NCBI GenBank assembly: GCA_013813145.1
Contig: JACCSE010000050.1
Coordinates: 1-5,270 of the forward strand
Source of the DNA: Gemmatimonadales bacterium
Lineage (GTDB): Bacteria; Gemmatimonadota; Gemmatimonadetes; Gemmatimonadales; GWC2-71-9
Length of the DNA stretch: 5,270 nucleotides
Direction: 5' to 3'
Shown in pieces: positions 1 through 5,270 of the stretch. The stretch's first letter is position 1. Every line of letters starts with the position of its first letter. The notes beneath the pieces were generated by a model. It was not told the origin of the DNA, did no database searches, and saw nothing but the letters and a program-made list of their open reading frames with translations. Both the position numbers and the translations under genes were made by a program.

Positions 1-4
1 CCCC

Positions 5-30
5 TGCCCCGCTGCCCCGCTGCCCCGCTG
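5..30. repeat. Three 8-bp tandem repeats (TGCCCCGC)
   Basis: The unit TGCCCCGC occurs three times in perfect tandem at 5-12, 13-20 and 21-28, followed by TG at 29-30. The four C residues at 1-4 look like part of an interrupted earlier unit, so the array may begin outside the window. It ends about 20 bp before the first ATG and immediately upstream of the AT-rich box. It could be a slippage-prone tract in the promoter region or the tail of an upstream element. The repeat is seen directly; any role is inference. Confidence 0.85.
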
Positions 31-35
31 ACGCC

Positions 36-41
36 TATATT
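36..41 (+). promoter_or_regulatory. Candidate -10 box (TATATT) for a nearly leaderless transcript
   Basis: TATATT is the only AT-rich stretch in the GC-rich sequence ahead of the first gene and is one base from the TATAAT consensus. It ends 9 nt before the ATG at 51, so initiation 6-7 nt downstream would start the transcript at or next to the start codon. No Shine-Dalgarno-like GGAG lies between it and the ATG (the intervening bases are TCCCCGCCA). No TTGACA-like -35 is visible at the expected spacing, where the repeat tract lies. This is a motif-based guess. Confidence 0.35.
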
Positions 42-50
42 TCCCCGCCA

Positions 51-3000
51 ATGCTCCCCCTGCTCCTCGCAGCCTCTCTCGCCGTCGCCCAAGCCCCGGA
101 CAGTGCTCACGTCGTGCTCGTCGCCACCACGGACGTGCACGGGCGCACGACCGGCTGGAACTACCTCGCTCATCGGCCGGCGGCCGGGGGACTCGCGCGG
201 GTGGCGCCGGTGGTGGACTCGCTCCGGCGGCGCTATCCGGGCCAGGTGGTCGTGCTCGACGCCGGCGACCTGCTCCAGGGCGATCCGTTCGCCACCTATC
301 ACGCCCGGGTCCAGCCTCGCACGCCCCATCCCGTCATCGAAGCGATGAACCTGGTGGGCTACGACGCCGCGACGCCGGGCAACCACGACTTCGACTTCGG
401 CATTCCCGCCCTCTATCGCGCGCTCGGCGACGCCGCGTTTCCCTACGTCAGCGCCAACATCTACGCCGAGCGGGGCGACACGCTGGTGTTCCCGCCGTTT
501 CGGGTTCTGCAGCGGCAGGGAGTACGCATCGGCGTCGCGGGGTTCACCACGCCCGGAGTGATGGTGTGGGACCGGAGCCAGCTCAAGGGCAAGCTTCGGG
601 TCGCGCCGATCGACCGGACCGCCAGGGCCACCCTCGACGCGCTGCGCCGGTCGGCCGACCTCGCCGTCGTGCTCATCCACAGCGGGATGGACGGCCCCTC
701 GACCTACGACACCATCGGTATCGGAGCGGAGCATGACGCCGCGTCGCTGGCGAAGCTGCCGGTGCGTCCTGACGTCGTAGTGGTGGGACACTCGCACCGG
801 GAGATGGCCGACTCGGTGCTGAACGGAGTGCACTTCGTGCAGCCGCGCCGGAACGCGGAAGGCGTGTCGGTGGTGCACGTGGACCTGCGCCGGATCGACG
901 GCCGCTGGCGGGTGACCCGCACCCGCGCGGAGGCCGTGCCGCTCGCCGACCGAGTGCCTTCGGCTTTGGTCACCGAGAGGCTGGCAGCCAGTCACGCCGC
1001 GGTGCAGGCGTGGGTGGACCAGCCGCTCGGCGTGGCGGGCGTTCCGCTCAGGGCGACCGCCGCCCGCGCCCGGCCGACGCCGCTGCTCGACTTCGTGCTC
1101 GAGGTTCAGCGCCGCCGGGCCGGCGCCGACCTCGCCTCCGCTCCGGCCTTCGACCTCCGCGCCGGGTTCGACGCCGACACCATCCGCCGGGGCCACCTGC
1201 TGTCGCTGTATCCCTACGACAACACCCTTCGGGCCGTGCGCATCTCGGGCAACCAGCTCCGCGCGTATCTGGAGTGGAGCGCCCGCTACTTCCTGGTGGA
1301 TCCCGCCGGCCGGGTCGCGATCAACCACTCGGTGCCGGGTTACGACTACGATCTGGTCCGCGGCGCCCGCTACGACATCGACCTGCTGCGCCCGCTCGGC
1401 GCGCGAATCCGCAACTTGAGCGTCCGGGGCCGCCCGGTGCAGCCGAGCGACAGCTTTACCCTCGCTCTCAACAGCCACCGGCAGACGGGGGCCGGAGGCT
1501 ACGGTATGCTGCGCGGAGCGCCGGTGGTGTACGACCGGAACGAGAACATTCCGGATCTTCTAGTCGAGGAGATCCGGACCCGAGGCGGTCTCGATCCGTC
1601 CACCGTCGAACCGTCGGAGTGGCGCATCGTGCCGGAGGTCGCCGCGACCGCGGTACGCCGCCTGTTCGGCGTGGCTCCGAATCCGGAGCCGGTATCGCCG
1701 CGCGACGCCGTGGCGCTCCGGATCGTCGCCACCGCCGATCTCCACGGCGATCTGCTCCGGCGCGCGGCGCCGCTGGTGCGCGCGATGGACAGCCTGGCCG
1801 CCGACTGTGCCTGCCCCACGCTCCGGCTGGATGCGGGCGATGCCATGCAGGGTGGCCTCGCGTCCAGCGCCACCGACGGCGGCGCGGTGCTGGAGACTCT
1901 CGATCGGATGGGGTATGCCGCCGGCACGCTCGGCGACCGCGACTTCGACTGGCCGCTCGACACGCTGCGTCGCCGGGTGGGGGCCTCGCGGCACCCCTGG
2001 GTCGCCGCCAACGTGTTCGACAGCAGCTCCGGCCGGCGGCCCGACTGGCTGATCCCGTTCCGGACCGTCGAGGCGGCCGGAATGCGGGTGGCGGTGATCG
2101 GCTACGTCACCCCGGCCACGAAGACCACCCAACCGCCCGAGCGGACCCGTGGACTGCGCTTTGGCGAGGGTGAGCTGGCCCTGCATGACGTACTGAAGGA
2201 GGTCAGGGCATCGCGGCCGAACCTCACCGTTCTCCTGGCCCACGCCGGCGCCCGGTGCGATTCGATGGTGTGCGAGGGCGAGGTCATTCGGCTAGCCGAG
2301 CAGCTCGGCGGGAGCGGGGTCGATCTGATCCTCACCGGCCATTCCCACCGCACAGTGGACGCGCGGATCGCGAGGATGCTGGTGGTCGGGACGGATGGCG
2401 GCGGATCGGTTGCCGTGGTGGACCTGGTGAAGACGTCGTCCGGCGGGCGCGAGCTTCGCGCGCGGATCGACCCGGTTTCCCGGGACGCGCCGCCCCCGCC
2501 TGGCTCGCCGCTCGCCGCCGCTCTGAACCTGCTCGCGCGCCGCACCGACAGCCTCGAGCGCCGAGTCGCCGCCCAACTGAAGCGTCCGCTCATGCGGCGG
2601 GGCGATCAACACGCCTTGGGCGCCTTGATCGCCGAGGCGCGACGCAACGTCGCGCGGGCCGATTTCGGGCTGGTGCGGAACGAGGCCATCCGGGCGGATC
2701 TCCCCGCGGGGCCGGCGACCTATGCTCGGCTCGCCCGGGTGGAGCCCGCCGGCGCCGACCTGGTACGGCTCACCCTCACCGGAGCCCAGCTTCGCTCGCT
2801 GCTGGAGCAGGCCGTTGCCGGGGCCGGCGGGCCGGCCGTGCACTTCGCCGGTGCCACGGTGCGCTACGATCCCCGGGCCCGTCCCGGACGCCGGATCAAG
2901 AGCATCGCGCTCGGCGGCAATCGCAAGCTTCGTCCCGCGGACCGCTACACCCTGGTCACCGACGACTCCACCGCGGCCGGCGCCGGCGGGCTCAGCGAAC

Positions 3001-3125
3001 TGCGCGATCAGCCGATGCAGCATTGGGGACTGCTCGACCTGGAGGCGGTCGCGGGCTATCTACGCCGGTTGCCCCAGCCGGTCGAAACCGATGTGACTCC
3101 GTCTCTCGTGTCCACGAGGCGCTGA
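51..3125 (+). CDS. Exported tandem nucleotidase: CpdB-like unit fused to a degenerate 5'-nucleotidase-like unit
   Basis: This 1024-residue protein probably hydrolyses nucleotides outside the inner membrane. A hydrophobic N-terminus ending near A13-Q14-A15 looks like a Sec signal peptide, although it lacks basic residues. Unit 1 has a metallophosphatase domain (about 20-285) with D28/H30, D70-A-G-D73, N111-H112-D113, H210 and G246-H-S-H249, so its two-metal site is complete. Its C-terminal domain (about 325-530) has Y387-P-Y-D-N391, GYDYD at 430-434 and N474-S-H-R477. These, with VMVWDRSQLKGK in the first domain, resemble CpdB, a 2',3'-cyclic-nucleotide phosphodiesterase/3'-nucleotidase. Unit 2 (about 557-1005) repeats the layout in a UshA-like style: D563/H565, D594/D597, H731 and H764/H766 remain, but Asn-His is D629-R630 and the PYDN pocket is P899-A-G-A902. 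The layout recalls Bacillus YfkN, but shorter. ATG 51 is the only canonical start visible; the frame stays open to the left edge, so a start further upstream is possible. The exact substrate is inferred. Confidence 0.9.
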   Translation: MLPLLLAASLAVAQAPDSAHVVLVATTDVHGRTTGWNYLAHRPAAGGLARVAPVVDSLRRRYPGQVVVLDAGDLLQGDPFATYHARVQPRTPHPVIEAMNLVGYDAATPGNHDFDFGIPALYRALGDAAFPYVSANIYAERGDTLVFPPFRVLQRQGVRIGVAGFTTPGVMVWDRSQLKGKLRVAPIDRTARATLDALRRSADLAVVLIHSGMDGPSTYDTIGIGAEHDAASLAKLPVRPDVVVVGHSHREMADSVLNGVHFVQPRRNAEGVSVVHVDLRRIDGRWRVTRTRAEAVPLADRVPSALVTERLAASHAAVQAWVDQPLGVAGVPLRATAARARPTPLLDFVLEVQRRRAGADLASAPAFDLRAGFDADTIRRGHLLSLYPYDNTLRAVRISGNQLRAYLEWSARYFLVDPAGRVAINHSVPGYDYDLVRGARYDIDLLRPLGARIRNLSVRGRPVQPSDSFTLALNSHRQTGAGGYGMLRGAPVVYDRNENIPDLLVEEIRTRGGLDPSTVEPSEWRIVPEVAATAVRRLFGVAPNPEPVSPRDAVALRIVATADLHGDLLRRAAPLVRAMDSLAADCACPTLRLDAGDAMQGGLASSATDGGAVLETLDRMGYAAGTLGDRDFDWPLDTLRRRVGASRHPWVAANVFDSSSGRRPDWLIPFRTVEAAGMRVAVIGYVTPATKTTQPPERTRGLRFGEGELALHDVLKEVRASRPNLTVLLAHAGARCDSMVCEGEVIRLAEQLGGSGVDLILTGHSHRTVDARIARMLVVGTDGGGSVAVVDLVKTSSGGRELRARIDPVSRDAPPPPGSPLAAALNLLARRTDSLERRVAAQLKRPLMRRGDQHALGALIAEARRNVARADFGLVRNEAIRADLPAGPATYARLARVEPAGADLVRLTLTGAQLRSLLEQAVAGAGGPAVHFAGATVRYDPRARPGRRIKSIALGGNRKLRPADRYTLVTDDSTAAGAGGLSELRDQPMQHWGLLDLEAVAGYLRRLPQPVETDVTPSLVSTRR

Positions 3126-3131
3126 GCGCGG

Positions 3132-3365
3132 ATGCGAGTCTTCGTGAACGCGACCCCGATCGAGGTGGAACCGGGCACCGACGTGCGCGGGGCGGTAGGA
3201 ATCCACGACCCCGCGCTCGCCGCCAAGCTGGCGGCGGGCGCGGCGCACGTCACCGATGCCCGCGGGATCGAGCTCGCCGCCAACGCCGGGCTTGCCGCCG
3301 GAGCGATCCTGAGGGTGGTGGTGAGCGCGAGGCGCGGAGTGACGGAGTCCGATGCCGGCGCGTGA
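3132..3365 (+). CDS. Unnamed 77-residue protein with a beta-grasp-like (ThiS/MoaD-like) pattern
   Basis: I do not recognise this as a named family. The predicted pattern is strand (RVFVN, 2-6), turn, strand (PIEVEPGT, 9-16), an Ala-rich helix (about 17-36), strand (AHVTDARGIELA, 38-49) and a final strand (AILRVVVSAR, 58-67). That order resembles the ubiquitin-like beta-grasp fold of ThiS and MoaD. The protein ends in ESDAGA, not Gly-Gly, so a sulfur-carrier role is unlikely. It has no signal peptide, no membrane segment and no cysteine. The ATG lies 6 nt after the stop of the nucleotidase gene and in the same frame, and the 3' end overlaps the deaminase gene by 14 bp, so translational coupling on both sides is likely. 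No strong ribosome binding site is visible; GAGG at 3116-3119 is 12 nt away. The coding call rests on position, tight packing and a plausible fold. The function is unknown. Confidence 0.75.
   Translation: MRVFVNATPIEVEPGTDVRGAVGIHDPALAAKLAAGAAHVTDARGIELAANAGLAAGAILRVVVSARRGVTESDAGA
3344..3347 (+). promoter_or_regulatory. Ribosome binding site of the deaminase gene (GGAG)
   Basis: GGAG sits 4 nt before ATG 3352, inside the end of the small upstream gene. A second GGAG lies at 3336-3339, 12 nt away. An in-frame TGA at 3340-3342 lies between the two copies, and no alternative start codon occurs between that stop and ATG 3352, so the start of the deaminase is well fixed. Confidence 0.6.
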
Positions 3366-4377
3366 GCTGATCGCCCGGTTGCCCAAGGCGGAGCTGCACA
3401 CTCACCTCGACAGCGCGCTCCGGCCGGAGACGATGATCGAGCTTGCCCGGGAGGTGGGTTTCGAGCTGCCGGCCGCGGAGCCCGAAGCGCTCCGGCGCTT
3501 CATGGTGGTAAGCGACGCGGCGAGCCTGGAGGATTACCTGGCGCGGTTCGAGTATACCATCCCGCTGCTCCAGACCGCCGAGGCGATCGAGCGGGTGTCG
3601 TACGAGATGGTCGAGGACGCGGCCAGCGACAACATCCGCTACCTCGAGGTGCGATACTGCCCCTGGCTCAGCCGGCGCCGGGGCCTCAGCATGGAGCGGG
3701 CACTGGAGGCCGAGCTGGCCGGGCTCGCGCGCGGCGAGCGCGACTTCGGCGTCATCGCGCGGGTCATCAACTGCTCGCTCCGGCACTACGACCCGGCGGT
3801 GTCGGTGGACATCGCCCGACTTTCGGTGGCGTACCGCGACCGGGGCGTCGTCGCCTTCGACCTCGCGGGCGGAGAGGCGGGGCGACCCGCCCGCGCGCAC
3901 CGCGCCGCCTTCGACCTCGCGGCGGAGGGGTGTCTCGGGATTACCGTCCACGCGGGGGAGGCGGCGGGCGCGGAGTCGATCGCCGACGCGATACACGACT
4001 GCCACGCGGACCGGATCGGCCACGGCACCCGGCTGTTCGAGAATCCTCGCCTTCGCGACTACGTGCGCGACCGGCGGATCCTGCTCGAGATCAACATCAC
4101 CAGCAACGTGCAGACCCGCGCCGTGTTGCGCCCGGCCGATCACCCGGTGCGCTCCTACTTCGAGGCGGGAGTGGCCGTCACGCTCTGCACCGACGGCTGG
4201 CTCATGGCCGGCGTCTCGCTCACGGATGAGTACCATCTCGCTCACACGCAGCTCGGTTTCTCCCGCGCGGAGATCGACCGGATGATCCTCAACGGCTTCG
4301 AGGGTGCGTTCCTGCCTTGGCCGGAGCGCGAGGCGCTCCTCGAGAGCGCTCGAGCCGAGCTGGCCGCGCTTCGCTGA
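3352..4377 (+). CDS. add: Adenosine deaminase family protein
   Basis: This probably cytosolic zinc hydrolase of 341 residues, a normal length for the family, would convert adenosine (and deoxyadenosine) to inosine with release of ammonia. The family residues are in place: H16-T-H18 in ELHTHLDSALRPET, DLAGGE at 170-175, H200-A-G-E203 (zinc ligand and general acid), I222-G-H224-G, SNVQT, and T280-D281. There are two departures from the usual motifs. HLDG is HLDS (S21), and the second residue of the TDD/TDN motif is Gly (TDG, 280-282), followed by a WLMAGVSLTDEY stretch that resembles the TDNRLMS form of actinobacterial deaminases. The residue at 282 normally contacts the purine ring, so substrate choice may differ. 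Other deaminases of the superfamily, such as aminodeoxyfutalosine deaminase, are possible. The neighbouring nucleotidase and nucleoside carrier favour adenosine salvage. There is no signal peptide. Confidence 0.9.
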   Translation: MPARELIARLPKAELHTHLDSALRPETMIELAREVGFELPAAEPEALRRFMVVSDAASLEDYLARFEYTIPLLQTAEAIERVSYEMVEDAASDNIRYLEVRYCPWLSRRRGLSMERALEAELAGLARGERDFGVIARVINCSLRHYDPAVSVDIARLSVAYRDRGVVAFDLAGGEAGRPARAHRAAFDLAAEGCLGITVHAGEAAGAESIADAIHDCHADRIGHGTRLFENPRLRDYVRDRRILLEINITSNVQTRAVLRPADHPVRSYFEAGVAVTLCTDGWLMAGVSLTDEYHLAHTQLGFSRAEIDRMILNGFEGAFLPWPEREALLESARAELAALR

Positions 4378-4380
4378 GCC

Positions 4381-4397
4381 CCGCGCCTCCTGCGCGG
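4381..4397 (+). other. Short hairpin between the deaminase and transporter genes
   Basis: CCGCGC at 4381-4386 and GCGCGG at 4392-4397 form a perfect 6-bp stem around the loop CTCCT, starting 4 nt after the deaminase stop codon. No T-run follows, so it does not look like an intrinsic terminator. It might protect or stall the message, or be a chance pairing in GC-rich DNA. The rest of the 46-nt gap holds only the ribosome binding site of the next gene. Confidence 0.35.
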
Positions 4398-4410
4398 ATC
4401 GATTCCACCT

Positions 4411-4416
4411 GGGAGA
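4411..4416 (+). promoter_or_regulatory. Ribosome binding site of the transporter gene (GGGAGA)
   Basis: GGGAGA ends 7 nt before ATG 4424 and is the clearest Shine-Dalgarno-like site in the window. The reading frame is open further upstream into the deaminase gene, so this site is what selects ATG 4424 as the start. Confidence 0.65.
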
Positions 4417-4423
4417 ACCCCGC

Positions 4424-5270
4424 ATGCCGGTGCGCGCCACCCGTGGGTTCGGACAGTTGCGTCGGCTGCTCGCACCGGTCGTGCTCATCTTCGCGGTGGG
4501 CACGATCTGGCTGGGTCCGGGGCTGGTCTGGCGAGAGGTCGCGGCGCACGTGCCGGCGCAGGTTCAGGCGCGGGACACTCAAGCGGTCACGCCGGCGCCG
4601 CCCGCGGCGCCGGCGGCCCGGCCCATCTCGGTCGCGACCAGGCTCACCGGCCTGCTCGGCATCGCGTTCATCCTGGGACTGGGCATCGCCCTCTCGAGCA
4701 ACCGCCGGCGGATCAGCTGGCGGGTGGTCGCCTGGGGACTCACGCTCCAGATCCTTTTCGCCATCTTCGTGCTCCGGGTGCCCGCGGGGCAGGCGCTGTT
4801 CCGCTGGCTGGGTGGCGTCATCGGGGCCATCCTCTACTACTCGTATGCCGGCTCCGAGTTTGTCTTCGGGGAGTTGGGAAAGCCCAACTCCAGTCTCGGA
4901 GTGATATTCGCCTTCCAGATCCTGCCCGCGATCATCTACGTCTCCGCCCTCTTCGCCATTCTCTATTATCTGGGAGTGATGCAGGTGATCGTTCGCGCGT
5001 TCGCCCTGGTCATGAGCCGGGTGCTGGGCACGAGCGGCGCGGAGAGCCTCAACGTGGCCGCCTCGATCTTCATGGGACAGACGGAGGCGCCGCTCACCAT
5101 TCGGCCGTTCCTGCCCCGAATGACGCGGTCGGAGCTGATGACGGTCATGACGTCCGGGATGGCGCACATCTCCGGTGGCATCATGGCCGCATACATCCTG
5201 TTTGGCATCGAGGCCCAGCATCTTCTGACCGCCGTCATCATGACCGCGCCCGGCACCCTGATGATGGCAA
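4424..5270 (+). CDS. Concentrative nucleoside transporter (NupC/CNT family), 3' end beyond the window
   Basis: The first 282 residues of an inner-membrane ion-coupled nucleoside importer are present; the frame is open at the right edge. A first membrane segment (about 15-36) is followed by a charged and Ala/Pro-rich linker (about 37-67), then segments near 74-90, 100-117 and 124-142. Next come the family stretch FAFQILPAIIYVSALFAILYYLG (162-184) and the hallmark G218-Q-T-E-A-P223. In the Vibrio cholerae CNT structure the matching Gln-Thr-Glu contacts the nucleobase. MAHISGGIMAAYI follows at 246-258. The position that is Asn in NIFVGQTEAP of sodium-coupled members is Ser here (S214), as in the proton-coupled E. 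coli NupC. The ribose-binding second half (Glu, Asn and Ser in the Vibrio protein) lies outside the window. The gene follows the deaminase by 46 nt and would supply its substrate. The family call is firm; ion and substrate specificity are open. Confidence 0.93.
   Translation, partial: MPVRATRGFGQLRRLLAPVVLIFAVGTIWLGPGLVWREVAAHVPAQVQARDTQAVTPAPPAAPAARPISVATRLTGLLGIAFILGLGIALSSNRRRISWRVVAWGLTLQILFAIFVLRVPAGQALFRWLGGVIGAILYYSYAGSEFVFGELGKPNSSLGVIFAFQILPAIIYVSALFAILYYLGVMQVIVRAFALVMSRVLGTSGAESLNVAASIFMGQTEAPLTIRPFLPRMTRSELMTVMTSGMAHISGGIMAAYILFGIEAQHLLTAVIMTAPGTLMMA
4870..4891 (+). repeat. Perfect 9-bp inverted repeat inside the transporter gene
   Basis: GGAGTTGGG at 4870-4878 and CCCAACTCC at 4883-4891 are exact reverse complements around the 4-nt loop AAAG. 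The stem lies wholly within codons for residues 149-156 (GELGKPNS). That sits in the hydrophilic connection before the FAFQ-containing segment. In RNA it would make a stable local hairpin. No T-run follows. The pairing is seen directly; any effect on translation pausing or mRNA stability is speculation. Confidence 0.6.

Noticed and set aside
1010..2173. Plus-strand open frame (387 codons) inside the nucleotidase gene, and a similar one at 2255-3370
   Set aside because: Both are Arg/Pro/Gly-rich frame-shifted readings of the nucleotidase, which has continuous family motifs in its own frame.
3123..3131. Stop-codon readthrough fusing the nucleotidase to the small protein (same frame, two codons between)
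   Set aside because: The shared frame has a one-in-three chance of arising, no readthrough signal is visible, and a fusion would join an exported protein to one with cytosolic character.
3132..3365. Sulfur-carrier protein (ThiS or MoaD)
   Set aside because: The strand pattern is similar, but the essential C-terminal Gly-Gly is missing and no thiamine or molybdopterin genes are nearby.
4333..4349. Hairpin with arms GCGCTC and GAGCGC near the 3' end of the deaminase gene
   Set aside because: A 6-bp G/C-rich stem in coding sequence is common by chance at this base composition.
4381..4397. Intrinsic terminator after the deaminase gene
   Set aside because: The stem is only 6 bp and no T-run follows; the next gene starts 26 nt later with its own ribosome binding site.
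3250..4503. Long open frame on the minus strand (417 codons) opposite the deaminase gene
   Set aside because: It lies antisense to a clear adenosine deaminase, shows no recognisable motif, and long antisense frames are expected in DNA this GC-rich.
4289..5221. Minus-strand open frame (310 codons) opposite the transporter
   Set aside because: The product is dominated by Arg, Asp, Glu, His and Gly with no domain pattern; the plus strand encodes an unmistakable CNT transporter.

Overview
The window is very GC-rich (roughly 70% by eye) bacterial DNA. It carries four same-strand genes that read as one nucleotide/nucleoside scavenging operon. The first gene encodes an exported nucleotidase with a Sec-type signal peptide, which suits a Gram-negative (diderm) bacterium. 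The GC content, gene style and protein flavour suggest Gemmatimonadota or a similar GC-rich environmental lineage; this is an impression, not a demonstrated assignment.

Layout. Positions 1-50 hold three perfect 8-bp tandem repeats, then an AT-rich TATATT box very close to the first ATG. Positions 51-3125 encode a 1024-residue protein with two consecutive nucleotidase units. The N-terminal unit is CpdB-like (2',3'-cyclic-nucleotide phosphodiesterase/3'-nucleotidase) with an intact metal site. The C-terminal unit is 5'-nucleotidase-like but has lost several key residues. Positions 3132-3365 encode a 77-residue protein that I do not recognise by name; its strand pattern resembles a beta-grasp (ThiS/MoaD-like) fold without the terminal Gly-Gly. 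Positions 3352-4377 encode an adenosine deaminase family enzyme whose start overlaps the small gene by 14 bp. From 4424 to the right edge runs the N-terminal 282 residues of a concentrative nucleoside transporter (NupC/CNT), cut by the window end.

How the genes fit together (inference from families and order): the exported enzyme dephosphorylates cyclic and linear nucleotides, such as RNA breakdown products, outside the inner membrane. The CNT carrier imports the nucleosides, and the cytosolic deaminase converts adenosine to inosine. Gaps are 6 nt, -14 nt and 46 nt, and no obvious terminator lies between genes, which supports co-transcription.

The points most worth a second look are the degenerate second nucleotidase unit, the unnamed small protein inside the operon, the TDG variant of the deaminase active-site motif, the Ser in place of the sodium-site Asn in the transporter, and a possible leaderless start for gene 1. 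I saw no RNA genes, CRISPR arrays, insertion sequences or phage genes.
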